Notes: a model not told the origin generated them from the letters alone. 47,263 nucleotides of DNA from Microvirga tunisiensis (GCF_009296175.1 NZ_VOSK01000027.1:1-47263), one strand, 5' to 3'. Positions 38,054-47,037 are shown, counted from the first letter of the stretch. A program made the numbers and translations.

Positions 38054-38181
38054 CGCATCGTGCGGAGCCGAAGGTCTGCGCCAGCGAAAAGTGGAGCCGG
38101 TTTTCCGCATCAACGGTGCGCCAGCGAAGAGGAGAAGCATCGGACCAACCTCGAAAGCGGTATCCACTTTTGGGCCGATGC
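38053..38181. repeat. Two-hairpin dispersed repeat, copy C (inverted)
   Basis: The block GCGCATCGTGCGG at the start overlaps the ybdK stop codon. AAAAGTGGAGCCGGTTTTCCGC and GCATCGGACC ... CCACTTTTGGGCCGATGC follow, in the inverse order to copies A and E. It fills much of the ybdK-gshA gap. Confidence 0.8.
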
Positions 38182-38311
38182 TTTGATGAGAGCGGACCCG
38201 CCCTCGTCGCTTTTATGTCTTCGTCCCTCATTGCGCCTTGGCCTTAAGCCCCTTATGGAGTCCCGACCCTGAGTCGGCGCGCCTTGAACGCGCTTTTTGA
38301 TGAGGTGATGC

Positions 38312-39682
38312 ATGGCGCGGGACGTATCCGATACGACCCCCATTGGTGCACGGTCGGAGCTCGTGGATTGGATCGCCTCCGGCGAGAAGCCGCGCGAGGC
38401 TTGGCGGCTCGGCACCGAACACGAGAAGATTCCGTTCTACACGGCCGATACCACGCCCGTGCCCTATGACGGGGGCCGGGGCATTCGCGCGCTCCTGGAG
38501 GGCTTGCAGGAGCGCACCGGCTGGGCGCCGATCATGGAGGGCGACCACCCCATCGGTCTCGCCGACGAGGTCGGCGGCGGAGCGATTTCGCTCGAACCCG
38601 GCGGGCAGTTCGAGCTGTCGGGTGCGCCGCTCGAGACGCTGCACGAGACCGCCCGCGAGACGGCGCAGCATATCGCCGATGCGAAGGCTGTCGGGGAGGA
38701 ACACGGCATCGGCTTTCTCACGCTCGGCATGAGCCCACTCTGGACGCGCGCCGAGACCCCTGTGATGCCGAAAGCCCGTTACCGCATCATGACGGACTAC
38801 ATGCCGAAGGTCGGCTCGCTCGGCCTCGACATGATGTACCGGACGTCCACCGTGCAGGTGAATATGGACTATGCGTCCGAAGCCGACATGGTGAAGAAGC
38901 TGCGCGTCTCAATCGCGCTTCAGCCGATTGCGACCGCGATCTTCGCCAACTCGCCCTTCACCGACGGCAGGCCCAACGGCTATCTGTCCATGCGTTCGCA
39001 GATCTGGCGCGACACGGACAACAATCGCGCAGGCATGATTCCCTTCGTGTTCGAGGACGGGTTCGGCTACGAGCGTTATGTGGATTGGGTGCTCGACGTG
39101 CCGATGTATTTCGTCAAGCGCGACTCGACCTATCACGACGTGGCGGGCTCTTCCTTCCGCGACCTCTTTGCCGGCAGGCACCCGCAATTGCCGGGCGAAC
39201 ACGCGACGCGCTCGGATTGGGCGAACCACATTTCCACTGTCTTTCCGGAAGTGCGTCTCAAGCGCTATCTCGAAATGCGCGGCGCGGATGTGGGCAACCT
39301 CGAACACATCGTCGCCCTCTCCGCGTTCTGGACCGGCCTTCTCTACGATGAGGCCGCTCTCGACGGTGCGTGGGAACTGGTGAAGCATTGGAATGCGGAC
39401 GAACGCGAGCAACTGCGCGCCGACGTCCCGAAACAGGCCCTCAAGGCCCGCATCGCGGGCCGCTCCGCGCAGGATGTCGCCCGGGACGCGCTGGCGTTAT
39501 CCCGCGCCGGTCTCCAGCGCCGCGCGCATCTTGACGAAGCGGGCCGCGACGAGACCCACCATCTCACGTACGCGGAAGAGATCGTCGCCTCCGGCCGTAC
39601 GCAGGCCGAGCGCCTGCTGGAGCTGTATCACGGGTCGTGGGGTGGATCGGTTCTGCCTGCCTTTAGGGAATACGTGTTCTAG
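38312..39682 (+). CDS. gshA: Glutamate-cysteine ligase (class II, plant-type)
   Basis: GshA makes gamma-glutamylcysteine, the committed step of glutathione synthesis. The 456-residue sequence has the class II features: WRLGTEHEKIPFYT near the N-terminus, GGAISLEPGGQFELSGAPLETLHET, MYRTSTVQVNMDYASEADM and ANSPFTDGRPNGYLSMRS. These are typical of alphaproteobacterial and plant GCLs and unlike the E. coli enzyme. The start ATG 38312 follows GATGAGGTG. gshB is not in the window. Confidence 0.95.
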   Translation: MARDVSDTTPIGARSELVDWIASGEKPREAWRLGTEHEKIPFYTADTTPVPYDGGRGIRALLEGLQERTGWAPIMEGDHPIGLADEVGGGAISLEPGGQFELSGAPLETLHETARETAQHIADAKAVGEEHGIGFLTLGMSPLWTRAETPVMPKARYRIMTDYMPKVGSLGLDMMYRTSTVQVNMDYASEADMVKKLRVSIALQPIATAIFANSPFTDGRPNGYLSMRSQIWRDTDNNRAGMIPFVFEDGFGYERYVDWVLDVPMYFVKRDSTYHDVAGSSFRDLFAGRHPQLPGEHATRSDWANHISTVFPEVRLKRYLEMRGADVGNLEHIVALSAFWTGLLYDEAALDGAWELVKHWNADEREQLRADVPKQALKARIAGRSAQDVARDALALSRAGLQRRAHLDEAGRDETHHLTYAEEIVASGRTQAERLLELYHGSWGGSVLPAFREYVF

Positions 39683-39837
39683 CGCGGGAAGGGCGGCGGG
39701 GTTTCCGTCGCTCCGACCCTCTTCAGGCGCCGAAATTCTCCGCAATCGAGGCGCAATATCCTTTCTTGAGGAGGGGACTTTTCTTATCATTCTTTATAAC
39801 ATAATAACGTTCGAGTAATTAGTCGGTCCAAACGACG

Positions 39838-39857
39838 CTGCCTTGGTTCCAAGGCAG
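39838..39857. promoter_or_regulatory. Perfect palindrome upstream of the RTX protein gene (candidate operator)
   Basis: CTGCCTTGG-TT-CCAAGGCAG is a perfect 9-base inverted repeat with a 2-base centre, 43 bases before the start codon and just after an AT-rich stretch (39776-39822) that could hold the promoter. Repressor or activator dimers bind such sites; it could also act as an mRNA hairpin. No cognate regulator is known. Confidence 0.5.
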
Positions 39858-39899
39858 GTCTCCTCATCCAGGACCGAAGCCCTGCAGGGGAGTTGAACG

Positions 39900-42335
39900 A
39901 TGGCCGGTCCGCAGATCCACAATCTTGAATATCCTGATCCCGTTTCGAGGAAGCCCGGGGAAGCTGTCTTCATTGACCAGGGTAGCGACGCAATCGTCGA
40001 GGCGGGGGATTCTCCCATCCAATACCTCGATTTTTATATCGATGGCGCCGAAAGTACCGATCTTCTCGGTGTCCGCACTGCGCCAGGAGAGGTGGAATTT
40101 CCGGACGGTCTTGTGGTGGGCAAGGAGATCCGCGTTGCAAACACCGTCATCGGGCACGTTGCCTACGTAGATCGGGATATCCTCTCGTTCGAGTTCGATC
40201 CCGGTGTAACGGACGCCTCGATCCAAAAGCTGATCCGTTCGCTGACATACAAGGACGAATCGACCGAATCCGGTTTCACGGAGCCCCGGTACATTTCTGT
40301 AGCCCTGACAGACAGCAATGGAGCTGATGTTCAAGCCTACCTCCCAGTGGGCGACAGCATCCAAGGCACGGCTACGGACAACATCTTCACGGCGAATGAG
40401 GATGTGATCGGCGAGGCGGACGAACTGGACGGAGGAACGGGGAATGACACCCTCAGCCTGACCGGCGGCGGGTGGTTCCATCTTGATTCCATGAGCAAAC
40501 TCACGGGTGTCGAAACCCTCGAGGGTTCATCGGAGAGCGATTTCATCTGGATCAAAAGCGAGCAGTTGGAGGATCTTCGGCAGATCGACGGAAAGGGGGG
40601 CGGAGCTGCAGGGGACAGGCTTTCCATCTTTGGCACGGATATCGATCTGACCGGCAAGACGATTTCCGGCTTCGAGATCTACCTCAAGTCCGACGATGCC
40701 GAGATTACGGTCGGTCAGGTCGATCTGGCGAAGCGCATTTATGGATACGATTCGGACAATGACACGCTGATCCTGACAGCAGGAACGATCAGCGACGACG
40801 AACGTCTTCTGATCCATCGGCGCGGAATCGAGACGATCGTCACGCTCGCCGATGGCCATACGACAACACACGGTGCCCCCGAGCTGACGGCCTTTGCCGA
40901 GGGTCCCGTCAGCGCGGAACGGGGGCAGCTGGCGTTTCTCGATATCGGACGAAACGCCGGGCTCAGCTCCGACGAGGGGCTTCTGAAGTCCCTCTATATT
41001 TATGTCGATGAAGATTTCGACCCGCAGGAGGAGCTTGGCATCGATGCGTCCAACGGCGTATCGCTTGTGGATGACGATGCATCCGGACGGAAAATCTACA
41101 TCGATGGCACCCAAATCGGCGATGTGTACGGAAGTGGCCAGTCGTTGGAGATTTATTTCAACGGGAATGCGACGCCTGCACGCGTCCAGAAGGTCATTCA
41201 GTCCCTCACGTATCGCAACGATAGCCAGGGTGGGACTGAAACACGGACGCTCCATCTTGAAGTGGCGGATGCCGGTGAGCGCGAAACGGTCCTTGAGATC
41301 GCCGTCGACCTTATGCCTCCTGAGCCGAACATGCCGCCGACGGATATCGCGCTTAAGGGCTCATCTGTTCTCGAACTGGCGGCGAACGGCACCAGGATCG
41401 GCGACTTCTCGGCCACGGATGCGGCAGGCAGCAGCTTCACGTTTCAGATCCTCAAGGCGGACGGGACTTGGGGGACGACGGACGGGCGTTTCACGATTGA
41501 AGGCAATCAGCTGAAGGTGGCGAATAGCCTCCTGCTCGATTACGAGCAGGCCAAATCCCATACGATCAAGATCAAGGTTACCGATGGCGGCGGTCTCAGC
41601 TACGAGAAGGAATTCGCCGTGACCGTCGGCGACGTCAATCCCGAGATGGCCAACGGGTCTGCCGGAAGTGACTCGCTTGTCGGCGGATCGGGGGACGACA
41701 TCCTGAACGGCATGGCAGGGGCAGACGTTCTGGTGGGCGGCGGCGGGAATGATACCTACTATGTCGACGATGCCAACGATCGGGTGATCGAGACTGCCAC
41801 GGGCGGAGTGGCCGATGAGGTCTGCACCACCATCAGCTACACCTTGGCGGCCTATGTCGAGCATCTCACGGCCAGCGGCTCCGCGGCGATCAGCCTGACC
41901 GGCAACGCCCTATCCAACAGGATCAAGGGGAATTCTGCCGCCAACAAGATCAACGGGGGCAACGGCGACGACACGCTCGCCGGCGGTGCGGGCAACGACA
42001 GGCTCACCGGCGGCAAGGGCAAGGACATGTTCGTGTTCGACACCGCTCCGGCGAAGTCCGGCAACAAGGACACGATTACTGACTGGAGCGCTAAATACGA
42101 CACGATCCAGCTTGAGAACGCTGTCTTCAAGGCACTGAAGAAGACCGGCGGGCTCAGCAAGTCTCATTTCGTCAAAGCGGCCAAAGCGCTCGATGGCAAC
42201 GACTACATCGGGTACGACGGGAGGACGGGCAATCTGTGGTACGACCACAACGGCAGCAAGGCCGGCGGGCATCTGGTCTTCGCCAATATCGGCAAGGACA
42301 AGTCCATCGCCTCGAACGACTTCCTCATTATCTGA
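39900..42335 (+). CDS. RTX-type calcium-binding secreted protein with cadherin-like domain
   Basis: 811 residues without a signal peptide. Two related modules open the protein (residues about 40-130 and 350-450), each with a long-short-long strand pattern ending in a Q-K-L/V-I-x-SLTY motif (QKLIRSLTYKDES and QKVIQSLTYRNDS). A cadherin-like domain follows (PPTDIALKGSSVLELAANGTRIGDF ... VTDGGGLSYEKEF). Then come RTX nonapeptides (GGSGDDILNGMAGADVLVGGGGNDTYYVD, GGNGDDTLAGGAGNDRLTGGKGKD), which bind calcium after export, and a C-terminal ending FVFANIGKDKSIASNDFLII typical of type I secretion signals. No type I transporter genes are in the window. The RBS GGGGAG precedes ATG 39900. Likely extracellular or surface adhesin-like; role inferred. 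Confidence 0.88.
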   Translation: MAGPQIHNLEYPDPVSRKPGEAVFIDQGSDAIVEAGDSPIQYLDFYIDGAESTDLLGVRTAPGEVEFPDGLVVGKEIRVANTVIGHVAYVDRDILSFEFDPGVTDASIQKLIRSLTYKDESTESGFTEPRYISVALTDSNGADVQAYLPVGDSIQGTATDNIFTANEDVIGEADELDGGTGNDTLSLTGGGWFHLDSMSKLTGVETLEGSSESDFIWIKSEQLEDLRQIDGKGGGAAGDRLSIFGTDIDLTGKTISGFEIYLKSDDAEITVGQVDLAKRIYGYDSDNDTLILTAGTISDDERLLIHRRGIETIVTLADGHTTTHGAPELTAFAEGPVSAERGQLAFLDIGRNAGLSSDEGLLKSLYIYVDEDFDPQEELGIDASNGVSLVDDDASGRKIYIDGTQIGDVYGSGQSLEIYFNGNATPARVQKVIQSLTYRNDSQGGTETRTLHLEVADAGERETVLEIAVDLMPPEPNMPPTDIALKGSSVLELAANGTRIGDFSATDAAGSSFTFQILKADGTWGTTDGRFTIEGNQLKVANSLLLDYEQAKSHTIKIKVTDGGGLSYEKEFAVTVGDVNPEMANGSAGSDSLVGGSGDDILNGMAGADVLVGGGGNDTYYVDDANDRVIETATGGVADEVCTTISYTLAAYVEHLTASGSAAISLTGNALSNRIKGNSAANKINGGNGDDTLAGGAGNDRLTGGKGKDMFVFDTAPAKSGNKDTITDWSAKYDTIQLENAVFKALKKTGGLSKSHFVKAAKALDGNDYIGYDGRTGNLWYDHNGSKAGGHLVFANIGKDKSIASNDFLII

Positions 42336-42337
42336 TC

Positions 42338-43831
42338 TCAGGCGGCTTTCGCGGTCGCGACGCGGTTGCGGCCATCCTGCTTGGCCCGGTAGAGGGCTGC
42401 GTCGGCGAGCGTGATCAGGTCCTCTGGGCCGTTGCGGGACCGGTCCAGGCTTGGAACGCGGGTCGCGCTGCCGATGCTGACGGTCAGGGTGCGCGACGGG
42501 ATATTAGCCTCGTGCCGCACGTGAAGCGCCTCGACTTTCGCGCGGATGTCCTCGGCCACGGCCGCCGCGCCGGCCTCGTCGAGGTCCGGCAGAAGAACCA
42601 CGAGCTCCTCGCCGCCATAGCGCGCCACCAGGTCGCCCGGTCTGCGGGCTGCGCCCGCGATCGCCTTGGCGATGATGCGCAGGCATTCGTCGCCAGCCTG
42701 GTGCCCATAGATGTCGTTGTAGGCCTTGAACTGATCCACATCGACGAGAAGCAGGGAAACCGGTGATTTCTCTCGCGAGGCCCGAATCCACTCCGTCTCG
42801 AGCTGCTTGTCGAACATGCGTCGGTTGGCAAGACCCGTCAGGCCATCGGTGACGGCAAGGACGGAGAGCTCGGCCTCTGCCTCCTCCCGGCGGCGCAATT
42901 CCGCAGACAGGATCCAGCCGAGGGTGGCGATCGTCGTGACGAGCAGGCTGATGACGATGGTGCGGAAGACGAATTCACGATTCCAACTCGCCAGCGCCTC
43001 GTCCCGGCCGACGGATGAGAGAACGCCGATGGGAAAGATGTGGTTGCGGTAATAGCCGCCCATGCGGGTCACCCCGTCGACCGGGGAGACATATTCATAG
43101 GAACCCGAACCTTTTCCTTCCCGGAAGCGAGGTTCGTTCGACAGGTCGGTCCCGATGGCACGTTCGGTATAGGGGTAGCGCGAGAGGAGCGTACCGTCCC
43201 TGTGAATGAGCGTGATGCTGCCCTGCGTTCCGATATCGAAGCGGCCGAAGAAATTGGCGAAATAGCGGGGCGGGATGCTGGCCTGAACGACGCCGCCGAA
43301 GCTGCCGTCCGGCCTATCGAAGCGGCGGGAGAGGGTGAGAACCCAGTCGCCGCCGAGCGGGTCGCGGATCAGGGGGCCGAAAAACCAGTCGCTGCTGGAG
43401 GATGCCTTGTGATGCTGGAAGAAAACTTGGTCTTTGGCGTTCACCTTGCCCCGATGGCCGGGCAGGGAACTGGTCAGGAGAAATCCATCGTCCTCATAGA
43501 CCGACAGGGACTTGATACGCTGCAGGGACTGAACCCGCTCGACAAGGAAGGTATCCAGTCTCTTGACCGCGTTGGGAAGCAGGCCGCCGGCCTCGACCCG
43601 GTCCACCACGTCCACCAGGAGGGCGTCAGCCACCTCGAAGGTGTCCTCCGCGTGCTGGACCAGCGATTTCGCGAGGTTCAGGGTTTCCGCGCTGATCCGG
43701 GCGATCTCCTGCTCCCGCTCGTTCCAGTCGCGCCAGCCCTCAAGGCCGACAATGACGAGGCATACCACGACGACGAAGGCCTTCAGCCCTCGTGCCGCAG
43801 ATCTCGGCCTAATGTGAGCAAATGCAGTCAT
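42338..43831 (-). CDS. Membrane diguanylate cyclase (Cache-GGDEF)
   Basis: 497 residues. An N-terminal helix (LKAFVVVVCLVIVGLEGW), a periplasmic double-Cache-like sensor (residues about 45-280, with FFGPLIRDPLGGDWVLTLSRRFDRPDGSFGGVV), a second helix (FRTIVISLLVTTIATLGWIL), then a GGDEF domain: DGLTGLANRRMFDKQL, active-site RYGGEELVVLLPD and, five residues before it, the inhibitory I-site RPGD. It makes c-di-GMP and should be feedback-inhibited. It starts 24 bases after the sugE stop with AGGGG upstream, so co-transcription with sugE is likely; its stop is 2 bases from the RTX gene stop on the other strand. Confidence 0.93.
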   Translation of the reverse strand: MTAFAHIRPRSAARGLKAFVVVVCLVIVGLEGWRDWNEREQEIARISAETLNLAKSLVQHAEDTFEVADALLVDVVDRVEAGGLLPNAVKRLDTFLVERVQSLQRIKSLSVYEDDGFLLTSSLPGHRGKVNAKDQVFFQHHKASSSSDWFFGPLIRDPLGGDWVLTLSRRFDRPDGSFGGVVQASIPPRYFANFFGRFDIGTQGSITLIHRDGTLLSRYPYTERAIGTDLSNEPRFREGKGSGSYEYVSPVDGVTRMGGYYRNHIFPIGVLSSVGRDEALASWNREFVFRTIVISLLVTTIATLGWILSAELRRREEAEAELSVLAVTDGLTGLANRRMFDKQLETEWIRASREKSPVSLLLVDVDQFKAYNDIYGHQAGDECLRIIAKAIAGAARRPGDLVARYGGEELVVLLPDLDEAGAAAVAEDIRAKVEALHVRHEANIPSRTLTVSIGSATRVPSLDRSRNGPEDLITLADAALYRAKQDGRNRVATAKAA

Positions 43832-43855
43832 GACCCCTAACCATAACTGCCGTGG

Positions 43856-44173
43856 CTAGCCTGAGGCTAACTTCAGGCCAAGGATTCCGGACACGATCAG
43901 GCCGATGCAGACCAGGCGCATCACTGTCGCGGGCTCGCTGAAGAGATAAATTCCCAGCAGCGCCGTGCCGACCGTTCCGATCCCGGTCCAGACCGCATAA
44001 CCCGTTCCCACGGGAAGGGTTTTCAGCGCCACGCCGAGCAGTACGACGCTGATGACCATACTCACGGCGGTCAGAATGGAAGGAATGGGGCGGGTGAAGC
44101 CGTCGGTGTATTTCAGGCCGATGGCCCAGCCGATCTCGAACAGGCCGGCAAGACCGAGCCAAGTCCATGCCAT
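43856..44173 (-). CDS. sugE: Guanidinium exporter of the SMR family (SugE/Gdx)
   Basis: 105 residues with four transmembrane helices of the small multidrug resistance family. The SugE/Gdx signature is clear: GLFEIGWAIGLKYTDGFTRPIPSI with the membrane Glu, then LPVGTGYAVWTGIGTVGTALLGIYLF. Gdx proteins export guanidinium in exchange for protons. ATG 44173 has GGAGG seven bases upstream. A guanidine-II riboswitch lies directly in the leader, which confirms the guanidinium role. The longer frame to 44275 has no family likeness and passes through the riboswitch, so it is not the start. Confidence 0.95.
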   Translation of the reverse strand: MAWTWLGLAGLFEIGWAIGLKYTDGFTRPIPSILTAVSMVISVVLLGVALKTLPVGTGYAVWTGIGTVGTALLGIYLFSEPATVMRLVCIGLIVSGILGLKLASG

Positions 44174-44191
44174 GACAGGACCTCCGTCATT

Positions 44192-44242
44192 GGCAGGGCC
44201 GTCCCTACCGGTGTCATGAAGGCGCGAGGTCGTCCTCACCCC
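44192..44242 (-). ncRNA. Guanidine-II (mini-ykkC) riboswitch
   Basis: On the minus strand two hairpins have the characteristic loops: GAGG-ACGA-CCTC (44237-44226, extendable with flanking pairs) and GGTAGGG-ACGG-CCCTGCC (44209-44192), separated by 11 bases. Both fit the GGACGRCC consensus of guanidine-II aptamers, and the downstream gene is a guanidinium exporter. The Shine-Dalgarno GGAGG lies right after the second hairpin, as expected for translational control: guanidine stabilises the loops and frees the site. Confidence 0.92.
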
Positions 44243-44246
44243 TTCG

Positions 44247-44275
44247 AATATAGGGGGATCGGAAAAGGTTCTCAA
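44247..44275 (-). promoter_or_regulatory. Sigma70 promoter of the riboswitch-sugE transcript
   Basis: TTGAGA (44275-44270), a 17-base spacer and TATATT (44252-44247) on the minus strand, each 5 of 6 to consensus. The start point would fall at about 44240, just at the first riboswitch hairpin. Confidence 0.75.
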
Positions 44276-44311
44276 TACGCTGCAAGCGCGGCCAATAATC
44301 GGATTGCTGGC

Positions 44312-44614
44312 TTAGTTACCGCCTTCTTCTTCAGAGGGCGGGTTGGAGCGGCCCAGCGAAGCGAGAGGATTGAAGGGAGTGTAGATCTGGTGCTTCCACC
44401 CGTCGCCGCAATTGACGCAGATCGAACGGATCATGTGGTTGCTCTGCTCGAGCCGCCTGAGCAGCTTCTGCTGTCGCTCCGTCGCTTCGTTGGCCTCGGC
44501 CTCATAGCCGGATGGGCGGACGGTCAGCTGGAGGGCCTCGCTCTCCGGAGTTCCCTGGGCGAATCCGGGGCCGGCAAGGAGAAGGAAGCTGACGGTCAAG
44601 GCGAAGCGGGTCAT
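44312..44614 (-). CDS. Small exported protein with a CVNC motif
   Basis: 100 residues. MTRFALTVSFLLLAGPGFAQ is a signal peptide. The mature part is short, helical (EAEANEATERQQKLLRRLEQSN) and has one CxxC pair in RSICVNCGDGWKHQIYTPFNPLASL. A CxxC could bind metal or form a disulfide. No family is recognised. It is the gene before the sugE promoter on the same strand. Confidence 0.7.
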   Translation of the reverse strand: MTRFALTVSFLLLAGPGFAQGTPESEALQLTVRPSGYEAEANEATERQQKLLRRLEQSNHMIRSICVNCGDGWKHQIYTPFNPLASLGRSNPPSEEEGGN

Positions 44615-44718
44615 TCAGGATCCTGCAGCGAGCTGATTTGGGCTTTTACCAACTGGACCCCAGGAGACAGTGTCTCGTCAAGGTTCGAGGTCTGACTGAG
44701 ACCTTTGGCAGCGCCAGA

Positions 44719-44795
44719 ACATCGGACCCCAAAGTGGAGCGCACTTTTTGGTCCGATGCCTATTCTCTTCACCTGCGCATCGTTCGGCGCGGCGC
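44719..44795. repeat. Two-hairpin dispersed repeat, copy D (partial)
   Basis: The first hairpin CATCGGACCCCAAAGTGGAGCGCACTTTTTGGTCCGATG is well kept. The second is only half present: GCGCATCGTTCGGCGCGGCGC. It lies 3' of ilvD, 30 bases from the stop codon. Confidence 0.75.
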
Positions 44796-44824
44796 TTATT
44801 CGTCACCCACCCAGCCGATGAGGG

Positions 44825-46654
44825 TCAGATCTGCCGTACGGCGCCCTTGGCGGCGCTGGTGGCGAGCATCGCGTAGGCCTTGAGGGCCGCCGAGACCTTG
44901 CGCTTGCGCGGCTGAGCCGGCTGCCAGCCCCTGGCCTGCTGCTCGGCGCGCCGCCGCTCCAGCTCGGTATCGGCCACGGCCAGATGAATGCGGCGGTTCG
45001 GGATGTCGATCTCGATCCGATCACCGTCCTGCACGAGGCCAATGGTGCCGCCTTCGGCGGCTTCCGGCGAGGCGTGGCCGATGGAGAGGCCCGAGGTGCC
45101 GCCGGAGAAACGCCCGTCGGTGATGAGGGCGCAAGCCTTTCCGAGGCCCTTCGACTTCAGGTAGCTCGTGGGATAGAGCATCTCCTGCATGCCGGGTCCG
45201 CCGCGTGGGCCCTCGTAGCGGATGACGACCACGTCGCCCGCGGCGACCTTGCCATTGAGGATGCCGCTGACGGCATCGTCCTGGCTCTCGAAGACGATCG
45301 CCGGGCCGGAGAACTTCAGGATGCTCTCGTCGACACCCGCCGTCTTCACGATGCAGCCGTCGAGGGCGAGATTGCCGGAGAGAACGGCGAGACCGCCGTC
45401 CTTCGAGAAGGCGTGGTCCTTGTCGCGGATGACGCCGCCCGCCCGGTCCATGTCCACGCTGTCGTAGCGGCTTTCCTGGCTGAAGGCGGTCTGCGTCGGC
45501 ACGCCACCGGGGGCGGCGCTGAAGAATTCATGCACAGCATGGCTGTTGGTGCGGCATACGTCCCAGCGGTCGAGGGCGGCTTTCATGCTCTCCGAGTGGA
45601 CCGTCGGCACGCAGGTGTCGAGCAAGCCCGCACGGTCGAGCTCGCCCAGGATGCCCATGATGCCGCCGGCGCGATGCACGTCTTCCATGTGCACGTTGGC
45701 GATGGCAGGCGCGACCTTGCAGAGCACCGGCACGCGGCGCGACAGGCGGTCGATGTCGTCCATGGTGAAATTGACCTCCGCCTCATGGGCGGCGGCCAGA
45801 AGGTGCAGCACCGTGTTGCTCGAGCCGCCCATGGCGATGTCGAGCGTCATGGCGTTCTCGAAGGCCGCGAACGAGGCGATGGAGCGCGGCAGCACGCTCG
45901 CGTCGTCCTGCTCGTAATGGCGGCGGGCGAGGTCGACGATCAGGTGGCCGGCTTCCACGAAGAGGCGGCGGCGGTCGGCATGGGTGGCGAGCGTCGAGCC
46001 GTTGCCGGGGAGCGAGAGGCCCAGCGCCTCGGTGAGGCAGTTCATGGAATTGGCCGTGAACATGCCGGAGCACGAGCCGCAGGTGGGGCAGGCGGAGCGC
46101 TCGATGACCTTGATGTCCTCGTCCGCAATCTTGTCGTCGGCGGCGGCGACCATCGCGTCCACGAGGTCGAGCTTCTTGGTCACGCCGTTGAGCACGACCT
46201 TGCCCGCTTCCATCGGTCCGCCGGAGACGAAGACCGTCGGAATGTTGAGGCGAAGGGATGCCATCAGCATGCCGGGGGTAATCTTGTCGCAATTGGAGAT
46301 GCAGACCATGGCGTCCGCGCAATGGGCATTGACCATGTATTCCACGGAATCCGCGATCAGCTCACGCGAGGGCAGGGAATAGAGCATGCCGTCGTGGCCC
46401 ATGGCGATGCCGTCATCCACCGCGATGGTGTTGAACTCCTTGGCGACGCCGCCCGCCTTCTCGATCTCCCGCGCTACCAACTGGCCAAGGTCCTTGAGGT
46501 GGACGTGGCCCGGAACGAACTGGGTGAAGGAGTTGACCACGGCAATGATCGGCTTGCCGAAATCGGAATCCTTCATGCCCGTGGCCCGCCAGAGGCCGCG
46601 AGCCCCCGCCATGTTGCGGCCGTGGGTGGTGGTACGAGAGCGATAGGCTGGCAT
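44825..46654 (-). CDS. ilvD: Dihydroxy-acid dehydratase
   Basis: IlvD makes the 2-keto acids before valine, leucine and isoleucine. The 609-residue protein has Cys122 ([10 protein letters not shown]) and [19 protein letters not shown] for the iron-sulfur cluster, and at the first position GHVHL instead of a cysteine, as in E. coli-type [4Fe-4S] enzymes. [13 protein letters not shown] [21 protein letters not shown] is at the C-terminus. The start [26 protein letters not shown] is typical; an open frame runs upstream to 46963 but would translate a repeat. Repeat copy E sits in the leader. Confidence 0.96.
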   Translation of the reverse strand: MPAYRSRTTTHGRNMAGARGLWRATGMKDSDFGKPIIAVVNSFTQFVPGHVHLKDLGQLVAREIEKAGGVAKEFNTIAVDDGIAMGHDGMLYSLPSRELIADSVEYMVNAHCADAMVCISNCDKITPGMLMASLRLNIPTVFVSGGPMEAGKVVLNGVTKKLDLVDAMVAAADDKIADEDIKVIERSACPTCGSCSGMFTANSMNCLTEALGLSLPGNGSTLATHADRRRLFVEAGHLIVDLARRHYEQDDASVLPRSIASFAAFENAMTLDIAMGGSSNTVLHLLAAAHEAEVNFTMDDIDRLSRRVPVLCKVAPAIANVHMEDVHRAGGIMGILGELDRAGLLDTCVPTVHSESMKAALDRWDVCRTNSHAVHEFFSAAPGGVPTQTAFSQESRYDSVDMDRAGGVIRDKDHAFSKDGGLAVLSGNLALDGCIVKTAGVDESILKFSGPAIVFESQDDAVSGILNGKVAAGDVVVIRYEGPRGGPGMQEMLYPTSYLKSKGLGKACALITDGRFSGGTSGLSIGHASPEAAEGGTIGLVQDGDRIEIDIPNRRIHLAVADTELERRRAEQQARGWQPAQPRKRKVSAALKAYAMLATSAAKGAVRQI

Positions 46655-46667
46655 GGTTTCCCCTAGA

Positions 46668-46777
46668 GCATCGGACCCAAAAGTGGATTCTACTTTTGGG
46701 ATCGATCCGATGCTCGATCCCTTGAGTGGCGCATCGTTCTTCGCGGAAAACCGGGTCCACCTTTCCGCACGATGCGC
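46668..46777. repeat. Two-hairpin dispersed repeat, copy E (best preserved)
   Basis: Hairpin 1 (46668-46713) has arms GCATCGGACCCAAAAGTGG and ACTTTTGGGATCGATCCGATGC. Hairpin 2 (46729-46777) begins GCGCATCGT and ends ACGATGCGC, with CGCGGAAAACCGGGTCC in between. It starts 14 bases upstream of the ilvD ATG, so it would be in the ilvD leader or between promoter and gene. Confidence 0.85.
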
Positions 46778-46916
46778 TGAACTTTGCCGCCTTGTTCGAC
46801 TGAAATTGCGCGGTTTGCAAGAAAATTTGCCATTCCTTGTGGTCGCGCCTGCTTTGCCGCAATGGAATTGCCGACGGTCCGGAAGCAGACGAAGCGGCCA
46901 TAGGAGTGCGAATACC

Positions 46917-47037
46917 ATGGATGATCCAAGTTCCAGCCCAGGCCTGCGCCGGGTTGTTGCCATCGTGGCGGCCCTGAACCTGGGCTATTTCGGGATCGAG
47001 TTCGCGGTCGCGCTCGCCATCGGCTCGGTGTCGCTTC
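46917..47037 (+). pseudogene. Cation diffusion facilitator, N-terminal remnant cut by IS21
   Basis: The first 40 codons ([31 protein letters not shown]) match the first transmembrane helices of CDF family divalent-metal transporters, which usually continue SLFADSIDFLEDA. Here the sequence changes after SVSL into IS21-end DNA, so the transporter is lost or displaced. AGGAG precedes ATG 46917 by ten bases. Family assignment rests on this short stretch. Confidence 0.75.

Noticed and set aside
43851..43872. Short hairpin TAGCC/GGCTA after sugE as a terminator
   Set aside because: Only a 5-base stem, overlapping the stop codon and with no U-run.
44984..46666. Long open frame of 560 codons on the plus strand across ilvD
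   Set aside because: It is antisense to ilvD in a high-GC region, has a His/Ala/Gly/Arg-rich composition and no family motifs; ilvD on the minus strand has clear motifs.
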